Assembly: GCA_039707465.1 (NCBI GenBank)
Contig: CM077643.1
Coordinates: 377,077,919-377,141,918, forward strand
DNA: 64,000 bases
Source of the DNA: Rhabdophis nuchalis
Taxonomy: Eukaryota; Chordata; Lepidosauria; Squamata; Natricidae
Reading direction: 5' to 3'
The notes beneath the pieces are model-generated. The model saw nothing but the letters and a program-made list of their open reading frames with translations. It had not been told where the DNA came from and searched no databases. Shown here piece by piece: positions 9,889-21,060 of this stretch (within the stretch, counting starts at the first letter, position 1; each line of letters begins with the position of its first letter). The position numbers and the translations under genes were made by a program.

Positions 9889-11284
9889 ACTGATTATTAT
9901 ATTATAGTACTAATACAATACTATTTGTATCTTACTACTTGGAGCCACTTAAGGTCACAATGGTTGATATGACCCAAAAGCATGTGCAACTTAGACAAAT
10001 AAATGTTGTTGCTTGAAAACATTTCCACAAACTCTGGTCCAGAAGATGTACTAGCTAGCCAGGTTCCTTGCAATATGAGCAAAAGCCAGTGCCCTCCTTT
10101 CCCCTTCGCCTGTGAGTCTAAGTTCACCGTGAACCTTGCACCGATAGCTGATAGTGAAAGGGAAGAGCTCAGGCCGGTTTAAAAGAAAAACAAGCTTCCC
10201 AGCACGGTTACTGCTCAGTCATTCACGCCCGCAGTTATACTTGCAGATAGGTAAAACACTCAGTAGGGAAAGGATGAGGAAGTAGGAGTTTCTCCCATAG
10301 AAAAAGAAAAGAAGGAACACAGTGTTCACGAACAGCAGCTGTTCTGCAAGAACACTGTAGAAAGTGGAAGCGTGCCCAAGAATCAAAGAACAGAAAATGC
10401 ATTATCTTCCTTTCGGTGATGCCACCCAAAGCCCATCTCAGAAGCTACCTTATACAGGGACAAAGGATCGGTTCATCTCATCCAATATTGTGTAAGCTGT
10501 TGACTATGTCTTGGCCTATTTCATCCCCAATTAGCCCAGATCTCTGTTGAGATAAACAAGCCCAGGAACCTCTACGTCCAAAAAAAATCCATGCATTTTG
10601 TTTTATTTTGTTATTACTTCGTTCTTGTTTAGACTGTATTTAACATATAGCTTTTAACTGTATTTATATATAGCTTTTACAAAGGAGGTGGCCAGTTTCC
10701 AAACGCAATATATAAATAAATATCCAGAAATAAAGCAATTTTATAGACTTAAAATCAAAGGTGCTTCCAAACATGTTGGAACACTGTTTGCAACTCGTTA
10801 CAGAAGCTGCACTTTTTCCAAAACTGTGCACCTGCCCTCCACATTGCAGCATGACCCCTGGAAGAGAAATGTTTAGTTTATGGAGTTGCAGAGAGATGCT
10901 ACTCCTGCACACTCCTGAGCAGCTTTTTCCCTTTGCATGTGAAATATTACACATTCCTAGTGTTATGTGACTGTGTCAGGTAGCTGCAGTTCCTCCTCTT
11001 AAGCAGAGTGCACCGTTCTCATTCCTAAGACTGGTAAGTATACCAAACCCTGCTCGCATCTGGATAAATAAATAAGGGAAGTGTGCCTGTGAGACTTTTT
11101 CTAGAATGGAACAACAATGTCAGAGCAGCAAATAATTGTTCTAGCAAGTGAAAGTGATGATAAGAAGGCTTTCACACTTGATGAATAGGATTTTTTTTTT
11201 TATGTGGTAAGTAAACATTCTTATACTCCATTTGCAGGATGCCATTTGAACAAAGAAGATGCCACTAGGCACAAAAGGCTAGAG
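9889..11284. other. Unassigned sequence with one possible splice donor
   Basis: I see no named repeat over most of this 1.4 kb. A consensus donor GTAAGTA follows ctaagactg at 11034, and the preceding 800 bp has slightly higher sequence complexity. There is no coding signal, so an untranslated exon can be neither supported nor excluded. 11277-11284 is the left target duplication of the next MITE. Confidence 0.3.
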
Positions 11285-11891
11285 CCATGATGATGGAGAA
11301 CCTATGGCATGTGTGCCACAGGTGGCACGCAGGGCCATTTGTCAGGGCACACAAGGCTTGTCCTGTTAGTTGGCTAATGCGCATGTGGGCACTGGCCAGC
11401 TGACTTCAACCTCCTTTTGAGGCCATTTTTCGCCTTCCGGAGATTTCAGGAGCTTCCCTGAAGCCTCCTGAGTGTGAAAAACCAGCCCTATGGGCAAACC
11501 AGAAGTTCAGGAATAGACTTCCGGTTTGCTTGTAGGGCCGGTTTTAGCCCTCCGGAGCATTCAGGAGCCCCCAGGAGGCTTCCCGGAAGACTCCAGAGGG
11601 CAAAAATGACACTATGTGCAACCCGGAAGTCACAGGGAACCTTCTGAAGCCTCCAGAGGGCCTCGGTGGGGGTCAGGGGAGGCTGTTTTCACCCTCTCCA
11701 GGCACCTATAAAGCTTCTGGAGCCTGGGGAGGGCGAAAAAAGGACACCAAAAATGGGCAGGAGCACTGGTCATGCGTGCATGCACGCTGTGGTCATGCAC
11801 ATAGCATTACGGGTGTGGCACGCCCACGCACGACCCCCTCTGCGCTCCCCTCGCTTTTGGCATGCAAGCCGAAAAAGGTTCGCCATCACTG
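11285..11891. mobile_element. hAT-like MITE (family B, TIR CAGTGATGGCGAACCT)
   Basis: The left end is ccatgatgatggagaacct and the right end aggttcgccatcactg. The flanking octamers GGCTAGAG (11277-11284) and GGCTAGAC (11892-11899) differ at one base. The interior has the family's gtgccacaggtggcac motif and repeated purine-rich ccggaag/cctccagag blocks. It encodes no transposase. Other copies: 32378, 48678, 58854, 59839. Confidence 0.85.
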
Positions 11892-12099
11892 GGCTAGACA
11901 AACCATCTGAAGAATTTCCAGAACTGTAGCTTCTTCCATGAAAAATCAGCTTTGGTCCTTCCTTCCATGGTGATAGATTATGTGCCATCAAATGGTTTTC
12001 AATTCCTAGCAACCCCATGGATTTTCTCCATGATGATTTGTTTGTCAAACATGTACAAGATAACAGCTATATGTATAAACATGGACATGCCCAAAGGAA

Positions 12100-12252
12100 A
12101 TAAGTACAAATAGTTTTTTAAATTTATATGTTTTGTATTATTTTTTGTATGTTGTTTTAAATTCCTGTGCGCCGCCCTGGGTCCTTTTGGAGAAGGGCGG
12201 GATATAAATTGAATAAAATAAATAAAATAAAAATAAAAAATAAATAAATGGG
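12100..12252 (+). mobile_element. L2-type LINE 3' tail
   Basis: The tail motif tgtgcgccgccctgggtcct, then gagaagggcgggatata and an (AATAA)n run. The same tail follows the coding L2 copy at 14225. No coding part here. Confidence 0.75.
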
Positions 12253-12475
12253 GACAGTAGGACAGGGACAGTAGGCATGCTGGGGGCTTATGCACGCCCC
12301 CTTTACAGACCTCTTAGGAATAGTGTGAGGTCCACGCTAGACAGTTTCAGGTTAAAGTTATGGGGGTTTGAGGATGTAACAATGGAGTCGGGTAGAGCAT
12401 TCCAGGCGTTGACCACTCTGTTGCTGGTCGTATTTTCTGCAATCGAGTTTGGAACAGTTTACCTTGAGTTTGCAT
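12253..12475 (-). mobile_element. L2/CR1-group LINE, C-terminal coding end
   Basis: On the minus strand the frame ending in TAA at 12303-12305 reads NRVVNAWNALPDSIVTSSNP and continues about 24 residues. This matches the conserved C-terminal motif of L2/CR1-group LINEs (R-x-VN-x-WN-x-LP-D-x-VV). It abuts the plus-strand tail upstream, so two LINE ends lie tail to tail. Confidence 0.72.
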
Positions 12476-12499
12476 CTATTGATATGATCTATGTGTCCC

Positions 12500-12660
12500 T
12501 AACAGAGTCTTTCAGATCTTCCAACACTGCATCCATTGTTGCCATAACTGTGTTCATCCACTTTGCTACAGGTCATCTCCTCCTCCTCCTCCTCTTTGCT
12601 TCCACCTTTCCCAGCATTAGACCTTTCCTCAGAAAATTGGCTTTTGCATAAAGTGTTGGA
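12500..12660 (-). mobile_element. RTE/BovB-like LINE fragment (C-terminal)
   Basis: The minus-strand frame contains LRKGLMLGKVEAKRRRRRR followed, after a stop, by a WMNTVMATMDAV-like stretch. This is the MLGK-(I/V)-E-x-(K/R)RRR region near the end of BovB-type RTE proteins, as in the clearer copy at 51625-51890. Degenerate. Confidence 0.5.
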
Positions 12661-12959
12661 AGCAGGATCATTTGAGTCTTGTCATTTGGGCCCTGAGTGA
12701 AAACTCTGTTGATTTGCTTGACGATCCAACAAAGTTCAAACGTGTCAATACGCTACCTATCCTGCTTCTTCACGGTAAACTTTTACTTCCATAACACGTC
12801 ACAGAAATACTTTGGCTTGCACAATTCCGGTCTTTATATGTATAAACACGTCACAGCAATTAAATTTTGCCAAGGCCTTCATGATTGTTCTATCAAGTGT
12901 TAGTTTCTGGCATATTTCATGACTGCTTGTTTCTTTACTGTTGTTGGTTGATCCTAAAA

Positions 12960-13118
12960 CAGGGGTCTCCAACCTTTGCAATTTTAAGTCTGAAGGACTT
13001 CAGCTCCCAGAATTCTCCAGCCAGCAAAGTTGTTGGTTGATCCTAAAACAAAGCTGGCTGGAGAATTCTGGGAGCTGAAATCCTTCAGACTTAAAGTTGC
13101 AAAGGTTGGAGACCTCTG
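12960..13118. mobile_element. Palindromic hAT-like MITE with its own flank copied into the centre, TSD TCCTAAAA
   Basis: A perfect 8-bp duplication TCCTAAAA lies at 12952-12959 and 13119-13126. The element is 159 bp instead of 135 because the central loop (13029-13050) holds a 22-bp copy of 12940-12961, its own left flank plus the first two bases of the MITE. The arms otherwise match the family. The same 22-bp junction recurs three times inside the element at 33766-34122. Confidence 0.9.
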
Positions 13119-13126
13119 TCCTAAAA

Positions 13127-13594
13127 GGTAGAAGCTATCCAACACTTTGATATCTTTATCAGTTATCAAAGGCCGATTGTTCTGCTTATTGTCATTACTG
13201 TATTAAGGATTAGTACTTTTCTCTATACTTAATTTTAGTCCCATTTTTCAGTTAGCTTAGCTCCTTACCTCAGTTAAGCCATTGCGGGCAACACTGGAAT
13301 ACATGGAGATATATGGATTACACTGACCAATATGAAGGCTGTAGTTGATGGGGCTGGCAACCTACAGTGACCATAAACATGAATGTTTGCATAAAGGCTG
13401 ACATCTTTTCAAACAGCTTTTTTTCACAAGGCTTTAGCAAGCGATTTTTCATGTAGTAACCCATAATGTGGTTTGTTTGGTCTGGGTTTAATTTAGTTAG
13501 GGTTATTAACACATAAAATTTAGGGAACCATGGCTTAGAGCAAAGCCAACATGCTGATTTGCAAACTTTTCGTCTGCCAATGCTTGAAGATTGA
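13127..13594. other. Unassigned sequence
   Basis: No gene or named repeat recognised. Confidence 0.4.
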
Positions 13595-13848
13595 AGAGCC
13601 AAAATGGTGCAGCGGTTAGAGTGCCGTACTGCAGGCTACTTTTGCTGGCTTCTAGCTGCAGTTTGGCAGTTCAAATCTCACCGGCTCAAGGTTGACTCAG
13701 TTTCCCATCCTTCCGAGTTGGGTAGAGTGGGGACCTGGATTGTTGGGGGCAATATGCTGACTCTGTAAACCGCTTAGAGAGGGCTGTAAAAGCACCATGA
13801 AGCGGTATATAAGTCTAAGTGCTAAGTGCTCAATGCTATTTGGTGCAC
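13595..13848 (+). mobile_element. tRNA-derived SINE, near full length
   Basis: The head is agccaaaatggtgcagcggt then tagagtgccgtactgcagg (A-box region), with a B box-like cagttcaaatctcacc. The body has ttgttgggggcaatatgctg, and the tail is gaagcggtatataagtctaa followed by a short GTGCTAA repeat. Antisense copies occur at 2313, 9295, 23545, 25425 and 39690. Confidence 0.82.
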
Positions 13849-14224
13849 AGAAGCCGAGGGAAGTTAAAAATTTGGCAACCCTGAATTACAATCCTTATCT
13901 TCTTTCATCATAATGTGTCTATGCAAATATCCTACTTTCACATCTATATAAATGAGGCCCCAGGTCTTCTTTTGTGCTATTTTATATTAACATTTTATTT
14001 CATTAATGAAATACATTAGATTTCCCTCTAAGCTTTGGAATGGCCAATTGCCATTCTGTCCAACAGAGATCTTTACCGTTGTGTAACAACAAGGCAGGAG
14101 TGATCCAGAGCTGATATACTCCTGGAGGCCCTCAAATAACTTCCCTAGGAAAAGAACTATTGGAATATACCTATACCAATTTGACAATTGGTATACCTAT
14201 ACCAACTACTGTGGGGACTGTTGA
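13849..14224. other. Unassigned sequence
   Basis: No gene or named repeat recognised. Confidence 0.4.
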
Positions 14225-14735
14225 TACATTACATTACGTTTCAAGGTTCTGACAACTATCTTTAAAGCGCTCCATGGCTTGGGGCCTAGTTATATGCGAG
14301 ACCGCCTCCTGCCCCATACATCCCTTAGACCGATACGCTCCCACAGAGAGGGCCTTCTCAGGGTGCCGTCGGCCGGACAATGCCGACTGGCGACACCCAG
14401 AGGAAGAGCCTTCTCTGTGGCAGGCCCAGCCCTCTGGAACGACCTACCCCCTGAATTACGTACCATCACCGACCTCCGCCTCTTCTGCCAATGTCTCAAG
14501 ACATATCTGTTTCAACAAGCCGGCCTAGCCTAACCTCCCATGGGGACTTTTAGGTAGTTTTAAATTGGGTTTTTAAAATTTGGTTTTAGCGCAGGATAGG
14601 TTTATTTAATAGTCTTTTAAATTATATTTATTGTATTTTGTATGTCTTTTAAATTTCCTGTGCGCCGCCCTGGGTCCTCTGTGGAGAAGGGCGGGATACA
14701 AATTTAAATAAATAAATAAATAAATTACCAGCTGG
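14225..14735 (+). mobile_element. L2-type LINE, C-terminus and 3' tail
   Basis: From tttcaaggttctgac the sequence encodes FKVLTTIFKALHGLGPSYMR, then RAFSVAGPALWNDLPPELRT and a final LKTYLFQQAGLA before the stop near 14530. It is followed by the tgtgcgccgccctgggtcct tail and (AAATA)n. This is the L2 C-terminal signature. It is 5' truncated with one apparent frameshift upstream of 14280, which suggests a fairly young copy. Minus-strand relatives lie at 36662 and 40345. Confidence 0.9.
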
Positions 14736-16750
14736 ATATTGGATAACACATTTGTAATCCTCACAATTCTAATCCTCACCATTTTCCAATATAGAGTATA
14801 GATATATCTGTCTGTTTATTCTTCTGGGTGGGACAAATGAGATGACTTGAACCAAAAAACTAAGATAGCATGGAAGGTAAGATAGTGTTAAATTGACTTT
14901 AGTTTCTGTGGATCATTACCACTTTCAATCTTTTATTTAAAAAAAATTGAGAAAAGTCTGACTGTAGTTTTTCATATTATTTTCAGCTATAACTTTAGAT
15001 TGCAATATATTTGTTCCTTTCTATCAACTTACTCAGCCCTTGAAAAGTCTGTAAACATGTATTTAATTTAGCAATAAGCATCTTAATTAAATTTGCACAT
15101 ACGCATTCCGTTGCATAATTGAAGTTGATGACAGTCATTTGCAGAGAACAAATCTCATTTTTAGCACAGATATGAAAAAGATGGAAATTTCTCTAAAAAA
15201 TTCCCTAAAAATTGCAATTTAAAAAACAAACAAACTTAAATATATCTGCAATGCTAGGTGTTAATTCTGCCTCTCCTGCCACACAGAAAGCAAAACTAGA
15301 TCCAGAACCACTCTCAAAAATCAATAAACAAAGAATGAACGTCAAGCTATTTGTAATACATAAATATACACACTGCCAAATTAAGAAAAAAAACATTATC
15401 AACACGAATGCTGAATATAATTCTTTTTTGCTCAGATACTTTGGTTATTGGAATTCTGAATTTAAATCCACACCTCTGGAGATTTTGCACCAACAGCTGC
15501 AGGCAATGTAACAAGATCCTAATTCACAGTCAGTGTTAAATATGTCTATTTGGAAGTTCCAAGGTTTTCAAGGGGATGCTTAAGGAGGTAGAATTTCAAT
15601 TTTGGGAACTCACATTTGGCATGAAGGAGTTGTTAATAAAAGCTGACCTTTACCTGAGAATTTTCAGTAGATGATCATATTACAACTTCCAAAATTCAGT
15701 AGGAAAACTAGGGCAACATTTATACATTTTGTACCATGAGCAAACACCGATTGTTAGCTGGTACATCAAAAGGACAGGCTTACACTCACATAGCATTTTT
15801 CTCTTCTTCTTCTCTCCCCTCCCCTCCCTCAACCTCCCCCAGTTTGGCTAACTAGTGGCCAGTTTAATTCATTCTGTTGATCTACGACTGTATTATGGCA
15901 GAATACAGTGATTGGTTGATACAGCTTTTAAAGGGTACTGAAGAAATTCAATGAAGGTATATCAGCTGTTATTAACTGTGATGGCCAGACAAGACCTCCA
16001 TGTTCAGGAAATGCCTATCTAAATTCCAAATGCTGACAGCAACCAAATGGAGAAATGTCATAATTACCCTTTTGCTGGCCACTGCTAGAAATGCATTCTC
16101 ACCCAGTGATCAAAAATAAACCTCTTCCTTGTTAAAAAAAACAACCCAAAAAACCCCCCTGGGTAGATTCCATCACAATGAAGCACAAAACTTCACATCA
16201 GAATCTTTTTTTTTTTTGCAAGAATGTTAACCTGACTCTGGACTATACCATTACATATTACGGGGTCTTTCAAGAATCAGTCCCAGACACCATTGTTGCA
16301 TTTTCACTTAATGAACCTCTCAAGGATAAGCATTCTAACCCCTTCTCCTTGGTACTTGCTCATTTTCTACACGTACAGAGGGTTTTTTTTCTGATTCTCT
16401 GGCTTGGTTCCACATACTAAGCCAATGGCTGGGATTCTACAAAACGATGAGCATGTTGTGTGAACCCACCTTCTATGATCCTCATCTCTATCCATAAACG
16501 ATTCTCTCCTAAGACAAGATGTATGTCTCATTTGCTCCCCTTTTTTTCTGTTTTGGGTTTTCACGAATGTGGTGAAAAGCTTATTTACAAACTGGAAGCT
16601 TAATATATTTGCACTGAAAGCTTGCAGTAGGTTTTGGGGGCCCAAGTAGACAACAAATGCTTTGCATGACGTATGCATATTTACATCCTTTATTCGGACT
16701 GCAGACTTTCTAGATTTTGACAGAACAAACGTTGGAAAGAGAGAGATCCC
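14736..16750. other. Unassigned AT-rich sequence, 2 kb
   Basis: I recognise no named repeat or gene in these 2 kb. Its lack of repeats stands out in this window. Open frames here (for example 15212-15511 plus, 16367-16771 minus) lack domains and typical coding composition. Confidence 0.4.
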
Positions 16751-16752
16751 AC

Positions 16753-17611
16753 AGGTTTGAGTTTGTTGCAAAAATCAAATCCAGAAAGCACATACACATA
16801 ACTGATTCAGCAGGATTCATTAACTTCTTTATATACCGTATTTTTTGGAGTATAAGATGCACCTTTTTCCCTCAAAAAAAAGACTGAAAATCAGGGTGCG
16901 CCTTATACACTGAATACAGCATTTTTTCCTCCTGAAACCCACATCCCTTCACAAAATGGCTGTGCATAGCTTTTAGGAGGCTTTCAGAGTGCTCCCGGGG
17001 GCTGGGGAAGGCAGAAAGGAGCAAAAAATGGAGCACTTTTTGCTCAATTTTGCCCCCCCCCCAGCCCCCAGGAGCACTCTATAAGCCTCCTAAAGGCTAT
17101 TCATGCCCTTTAAAAAAAAAAAAAAACCAGGCCCATTTTTGTGAAAAACAGGCCATTTTGGGGAGGTTTGCAGAGTGCAAAAACTTTTTTTTTAATTTGC
17201 CTCTTCAAAACCTTGGTGCGTCTTATACTCCGGTACATTTTATATTCCGAAAAATATGGTACATAACACATGAATAAATGTACAATACCAACAGCAGATT
17301 CTTCCAACGTAGTATTATATTTATTTTTATTTATTTTATTAAATTTATATATTTATAGAGAGGAGAGATTGGTTTCTAGTTTCAACTCAGAGAGCAGACT
17401 AGATTAGTTCTCTTGCACAGACTCAGAGCTACATAGGTAAGCCACTCCCAGGCTCCAAGCCATCTGGCTCTCAGTCACCAAATAGTTCCCATTGGCTGAT
17501 CCAGTTGTCATGCCTATACATTGGCTGACCTTGTTACTATGTCCTATTCCAGCCAGTCCCCAATGGCTGACCTATTGCTATGGCCTATTCCAGTTCATGA
17601 ATATTCTGACA
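16753..17611 (-). mobile_element. LTR (family B), minus strand, split by a mariner-type MITE
   Basis: The flanks 16753-16835 and 17262-17611 are collinear with the LTR at 24315-24680, sharing ctgattcagcaggattcatt, accaacagcag and agagctacataggtaagcca. The right end attctgaca corresponds to ctctgaca there. A further AT-rich insertion of about 50 bp is at 17310-17358. No internal retroviral coding region adjoins it. Confidence 0.6.
16836..17259. mobile_element. Mariner-type MITE with TA duplication, inside an LTR
   Basis: The left end ccgtattttttggagtataa and right end ttccgaaaaatatgg are inverted. TA dinucleotides flank both ends (16834-16835, 17260-17261). Internal motifs gtgcgccttatac and gtgcgtcttatactcc mirror each other. 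The interrupted LTR continues on both sides. Non-coding. Confidence 0.8.
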
Positions 17612-19474
17612 TTTTCCTGTCCTAACGCCCCTCCCCCCAACACTTCATATTAAATACATTCCTTATGCAATTACAGCTTATGGGGGCTCTTCTAGAGAAT
17701 AATTTAGAGGCTAACGTTTCTTCTGAAGATCGTGGTGAAGAGGAAAGAGAGGGTTCTCAGAGTATGAATTAGCTCTGTGATTCTCAATCGCCACAATAAT
17801 CACTCATATACACCCATGTAAATTCATACCAACATTCTATTTAAAATTTGCAGATCAAACAAAGCCATCTGTTCTGGGTTTTTTGAGGACGGTGAGAAAA
17901 AGAAATAAAACCCCTTGGAAGTGAGAACTTCAGCATATAGTTGTTGACAAGCAAAAGACAGAACTTTCCACTTTGTGATCTGACTCAAATATTGAACTTA
18001 GCCATAGTTTGCTTTGTTAAAAAGCTAGCAAGTTAACGGGCTAGTCTAGTGAAGGAAGAAACTTTGCTGAATGTCACTCATCCTGGTTTCTTGCCATTAA
18101 AACGCTTCTTTCCAGCAGCTCTGCTTCGCTATTCCATTTATTCTTCAAAGCATTGTTTCCCGGCTGGAAGTGTCCCCATCGGGAGGCATTTTCCTCCCAA
18201 CAATAGTTAACAGTGGGCAAGATTATTTCCAGCTTCTCCTCCATGATTTCTACTTCTTCTCCATGACCCTGGGACAGTTTTAAAACTGCAGCTATACCTG
18301 AAGCAAATAGCTAGAAAGTGTATTGGAACATATACAATATATCCTCCCCCCCCCCAATAACAGGTAATCACAACTTAAGAAGAATAGAAAAGTCTTCTTA
18401 AAAATCACAGAGTCCAGGCAGTTTTGTATACAACACTTGTTCTTTCAAGAGACATCTTTTTACCATTACAAATCTGTATTGCTCCTATTGTGATTAGGAA
18501 GTTTCACTTGTTTCTTTGCAATATGCCCCATCCCCCGCTAACAGCTTTCTAAATTTTACATATTAAAAAACAAACAAGTCCCATGCCAGCAAAGAATGAA
18601 ATTCAGAAAGCATCATTAGCCTTCAGTGGTAAAATCTGAGTTTTCACCCAGAAGAGCAGGACATACGTAATTCTCTAAACACGAATACTTTCATTAATGT
18701 TTATGTTTTGCATGAATACTGTTATTCATGTTTTATTCAACCCTTTAATTTTCCCCCCAATTTTTTTTTAATGCAACAATATTTGTAGGACCAGACCTGA
18801 GAAAAGCAAGCCCCACTGTGCACCCAGATGCAAAGCAAGGAATGGAGAAAAATTCAAGCCCTACAAAGGAAGCCACATAGATCTGGTGTGCCAAAAGAAA
18901 AAAAAAAGCATCTTAAAAATAGTTTTATTATTATCATTGTAGGTCACAGCCCACCTCAAGAAGTCTGCCATTTCCCCTTCTTAAGCCTCAAAAGCATCGA
19001 TTAGCCTTTAAAAGCCTCTTGTCCCTTTTATATTGCAAACCATCTACTCAGCAGAGCAACTTGCCATGTTTAACAGATCTGCTGATTAGAAATGACCCCT
19101 TTCCAGAAGAAAGATTCTCTGAATTCAGAGGCACTTAATTCTAAAGAGATACAGTACAGTAAATAGGGTGGCACTGATGCATAGGCATCCCTTACAGCCT
19201 AGTCCTCCCCTAGAATATAACCAGTCTTATCAAATCACATGTCAACTCACTTAACAAGTACAATAGTCACGTTATAATTGCTGGGAATTAACTGTCTGGC
19301 CATCCACTTTTTTGCCAATGTCTTTCCCCTCCAAATTCTAAATTAAGAAAAAAAGAAGAACTAAGGAAAAGCAATGCCGTCCAACTAGCTACCCATTCAG
19401 CTATCCACTTCAAAGTGTGGATGAATCCAGACAACACATCAAACCCGAAAGTTAACAAACCCGAAAACAAAACG
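17612..19474. other. Unassigned sequence, 1.9 kb
   Basis: No gene or named repeat recognised. It leads up to the CpG-rich block at 19.7 kb. Confidence 0.4.
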
Positions 19475-19550
19475 GTATCGAGTCTCCTGCCGGAGCAGAG
19501 GGTTGGACTAGAAGACCTCCAAGGTCCCTTTCAGCTCTATTCTGATTGAT
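19475..19550 (+). mobile_element. CR1/SINE 3' tail fragment
   Basis: Short match to the CR1-type tail: gagggttggactagaagacc then aaggtccctttcagctct. Confidence 0.65.
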
Positions 19551-20137
19551 TGGCTCCAAACCGGTAAAGGTATTCATACACCACTGCGAAATGGACCCAA
19601 ATAAACCTCTAAAGGAGATAAGATGGATATCATTCATACAATGTACGAAGACGGCAGCTCGGTTTCCAATAACACGCTAAGCCTAAACTACTCCCGCCCG
19701 GTGCATTTTAACGATAGTCCAGCGTGTTGGGCGAACCCAAAGTAAGAGTTAGCGCACCGCTTAGTCGGGCGCGCTTTCATCACTCCGCCCGGGGGAGTCT
19801 GCGATTCTCCACCTGGAGACAACCTTCCCCCCCCCCTCTCCCCACGGCCTCTCTTCCCTTTCCTAGGGACACGCCTAGCCCGAAGTCCCGCCGGTGCAGA
19901 AATCCCCCTCTCCTGCGCGTCCCGGACCCTGGGAAAAGCCGGCTGGAAAGCCGGCGACTCAGCCCGAAATAGCCGCCTTGGGGAGGGTCCCAGATCATCT
20001 GGAAGGAGCCGCGCAAACAGATCCCAGAGCCAGCCCGAAAGTGCGCGCTGGGCTGGCGGGCCACGCTGCCTCCGCTACCCCGCCTGGCTAGAAAAAAAAT
20101 AAATAAAAGTAGGGCTGGCATTTCTCAGGCAGGGACC

Positions 20138-20165
20138 ACCACCACCACCACCACCACCACCATCA
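20138..20165. repeat. (CCA)n microsatellite
   Basis: About nine CCA/CCT-type triplets within the CpG-rich block. Confidence 0.9.
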
Positions 20166-20419
20166 CCAGCACCACCCTGCCTTCGGAGCCTTCAGCCAAA
20201 CAAGAGAAAGAAGGGGGGGAAGAAGGGGGGTGGGAGAAGTGGAGACAAGTGTCCCGGGTCGCCTCGCCTACCTTTCCAGCCCACCTTCCAAAGCCGAAAG
20301 CCGTTGAGACGGGATCAAGAGCGCAACCTGGCTCCAGTTTGCTTCTTGGATCCAAAGGAGGGAGCAGGAAAGAAGAAGAAGTGGGGGGGGGAGAGCCGTT
20401 TCCGATAAGGCGCCCCCTC

Positions 20420-20468
20420 CTTCCTTCCTTCCCTCCCTCCCTCCCTCCCTTTCTTTCTCTTTCTTTTG
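20420..20468. repeat. Pyrimidine-rich (CCTT/CCCT/CTTT)n tract
   Basis: Consecutive ccttccttcc, ctccctccct and ctttctctttc runs on the plus strand. Confidence 0.9.
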
Positions 20469-20677
20469 GCCTGCCCGTCTGCGAAAGGCACCCTCGCGCC
20501 CACTTCCTGGTTGCGTCTTTACTTCTCCCTGCCTGCAGTTGCGTGTGTCAGACTCCCAGCGCGGTGCCAACGCTTTTTAACTCGCCTCTCCTCAACCAAG
20601 CAGGGACCTGCCTCGGCACGCAAAGCGGACATGCTGGGCTCTGGCGCAGCCTTTTCCTTTGCTCCGCAGGTCAGGAA

Positions 20678-20688
20678 ACTCACCTGAG
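20678..20688 (-). other. Consensus splice donor candidate, CTCAG|GTGAGT
   Basis: On the minus strand the sequence is CTCAG followed by GTGAGT, a full match to the 5' splice-site consensus. It lies within 500 bp of the CpG-rich centre, where the first exon of a minus-strand gene would end. The overlapping plus strand shows cctttgctccgcagg, which resembles an acceptor, so the direction is ambiguous. Confidence 0.35.
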
Positions 20689-21060
20689 GTCGATCCAGGC
20701 TCCTTTGGGTTTTTTTAAAAAAAATATTATTTGGCAGGGGTGGGCCTCGATCCTTCCAAGAAGGATGCCAAGGGTGGGAAGGGGCTTGCCCGTGCAGAGG
20801 AAAGAAACTTTTGCACGGGTTCACTTGCTACTCTCCTTCACAGCTATGTATTTTTTTTTTTAAAGTGAAGCCACTCCCCTGGGTCTGGCTGCCCACTTCC
20901 TTCAACAGCTCAGAGAGGAGGAGAGGGGTGTGAAACTGGGGCGAGAGTGTTTGGGGAGCAAAAGGCCTCCAGTCACCGAGCAGAGGGAGCAAAGAAGCAA
21001 GCGAACCCGAGCCAGGGGAGTCTGCTATAGTCTGGATCTGAAGAGGCAGCTGCTCGCCCT

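Larger units (their letters stand above)
19680..21060. promoter_or_regulatory. CpG-rich block, candidate CpG island/promoter
   Basis: This is the only long stretch in the window with frequent CpG outside transposons, for example ctcccgcccgg, gggcgcgctttc, gtcccgccggtg and aagccggcgactc. It holds a (CCA)n run at 20138-20165 and a CCCT/CCTT-rich run at 20420-20468. A consensus splice donor on the minus strand sits at 20684/20683. Open frames on both strands here carry no domain, as expected for a GC-rich untranslated first exon. The gene it would serve is not in view and the direction is not settled. Confidence 0.55.

Noticed and set aside
20249..20863. Open frame of 204 codons in the CpG-rich block
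   Set aside because: No domain. Its length follows from high GC and few stops, and it crosses a pyrimidine microsatellite.
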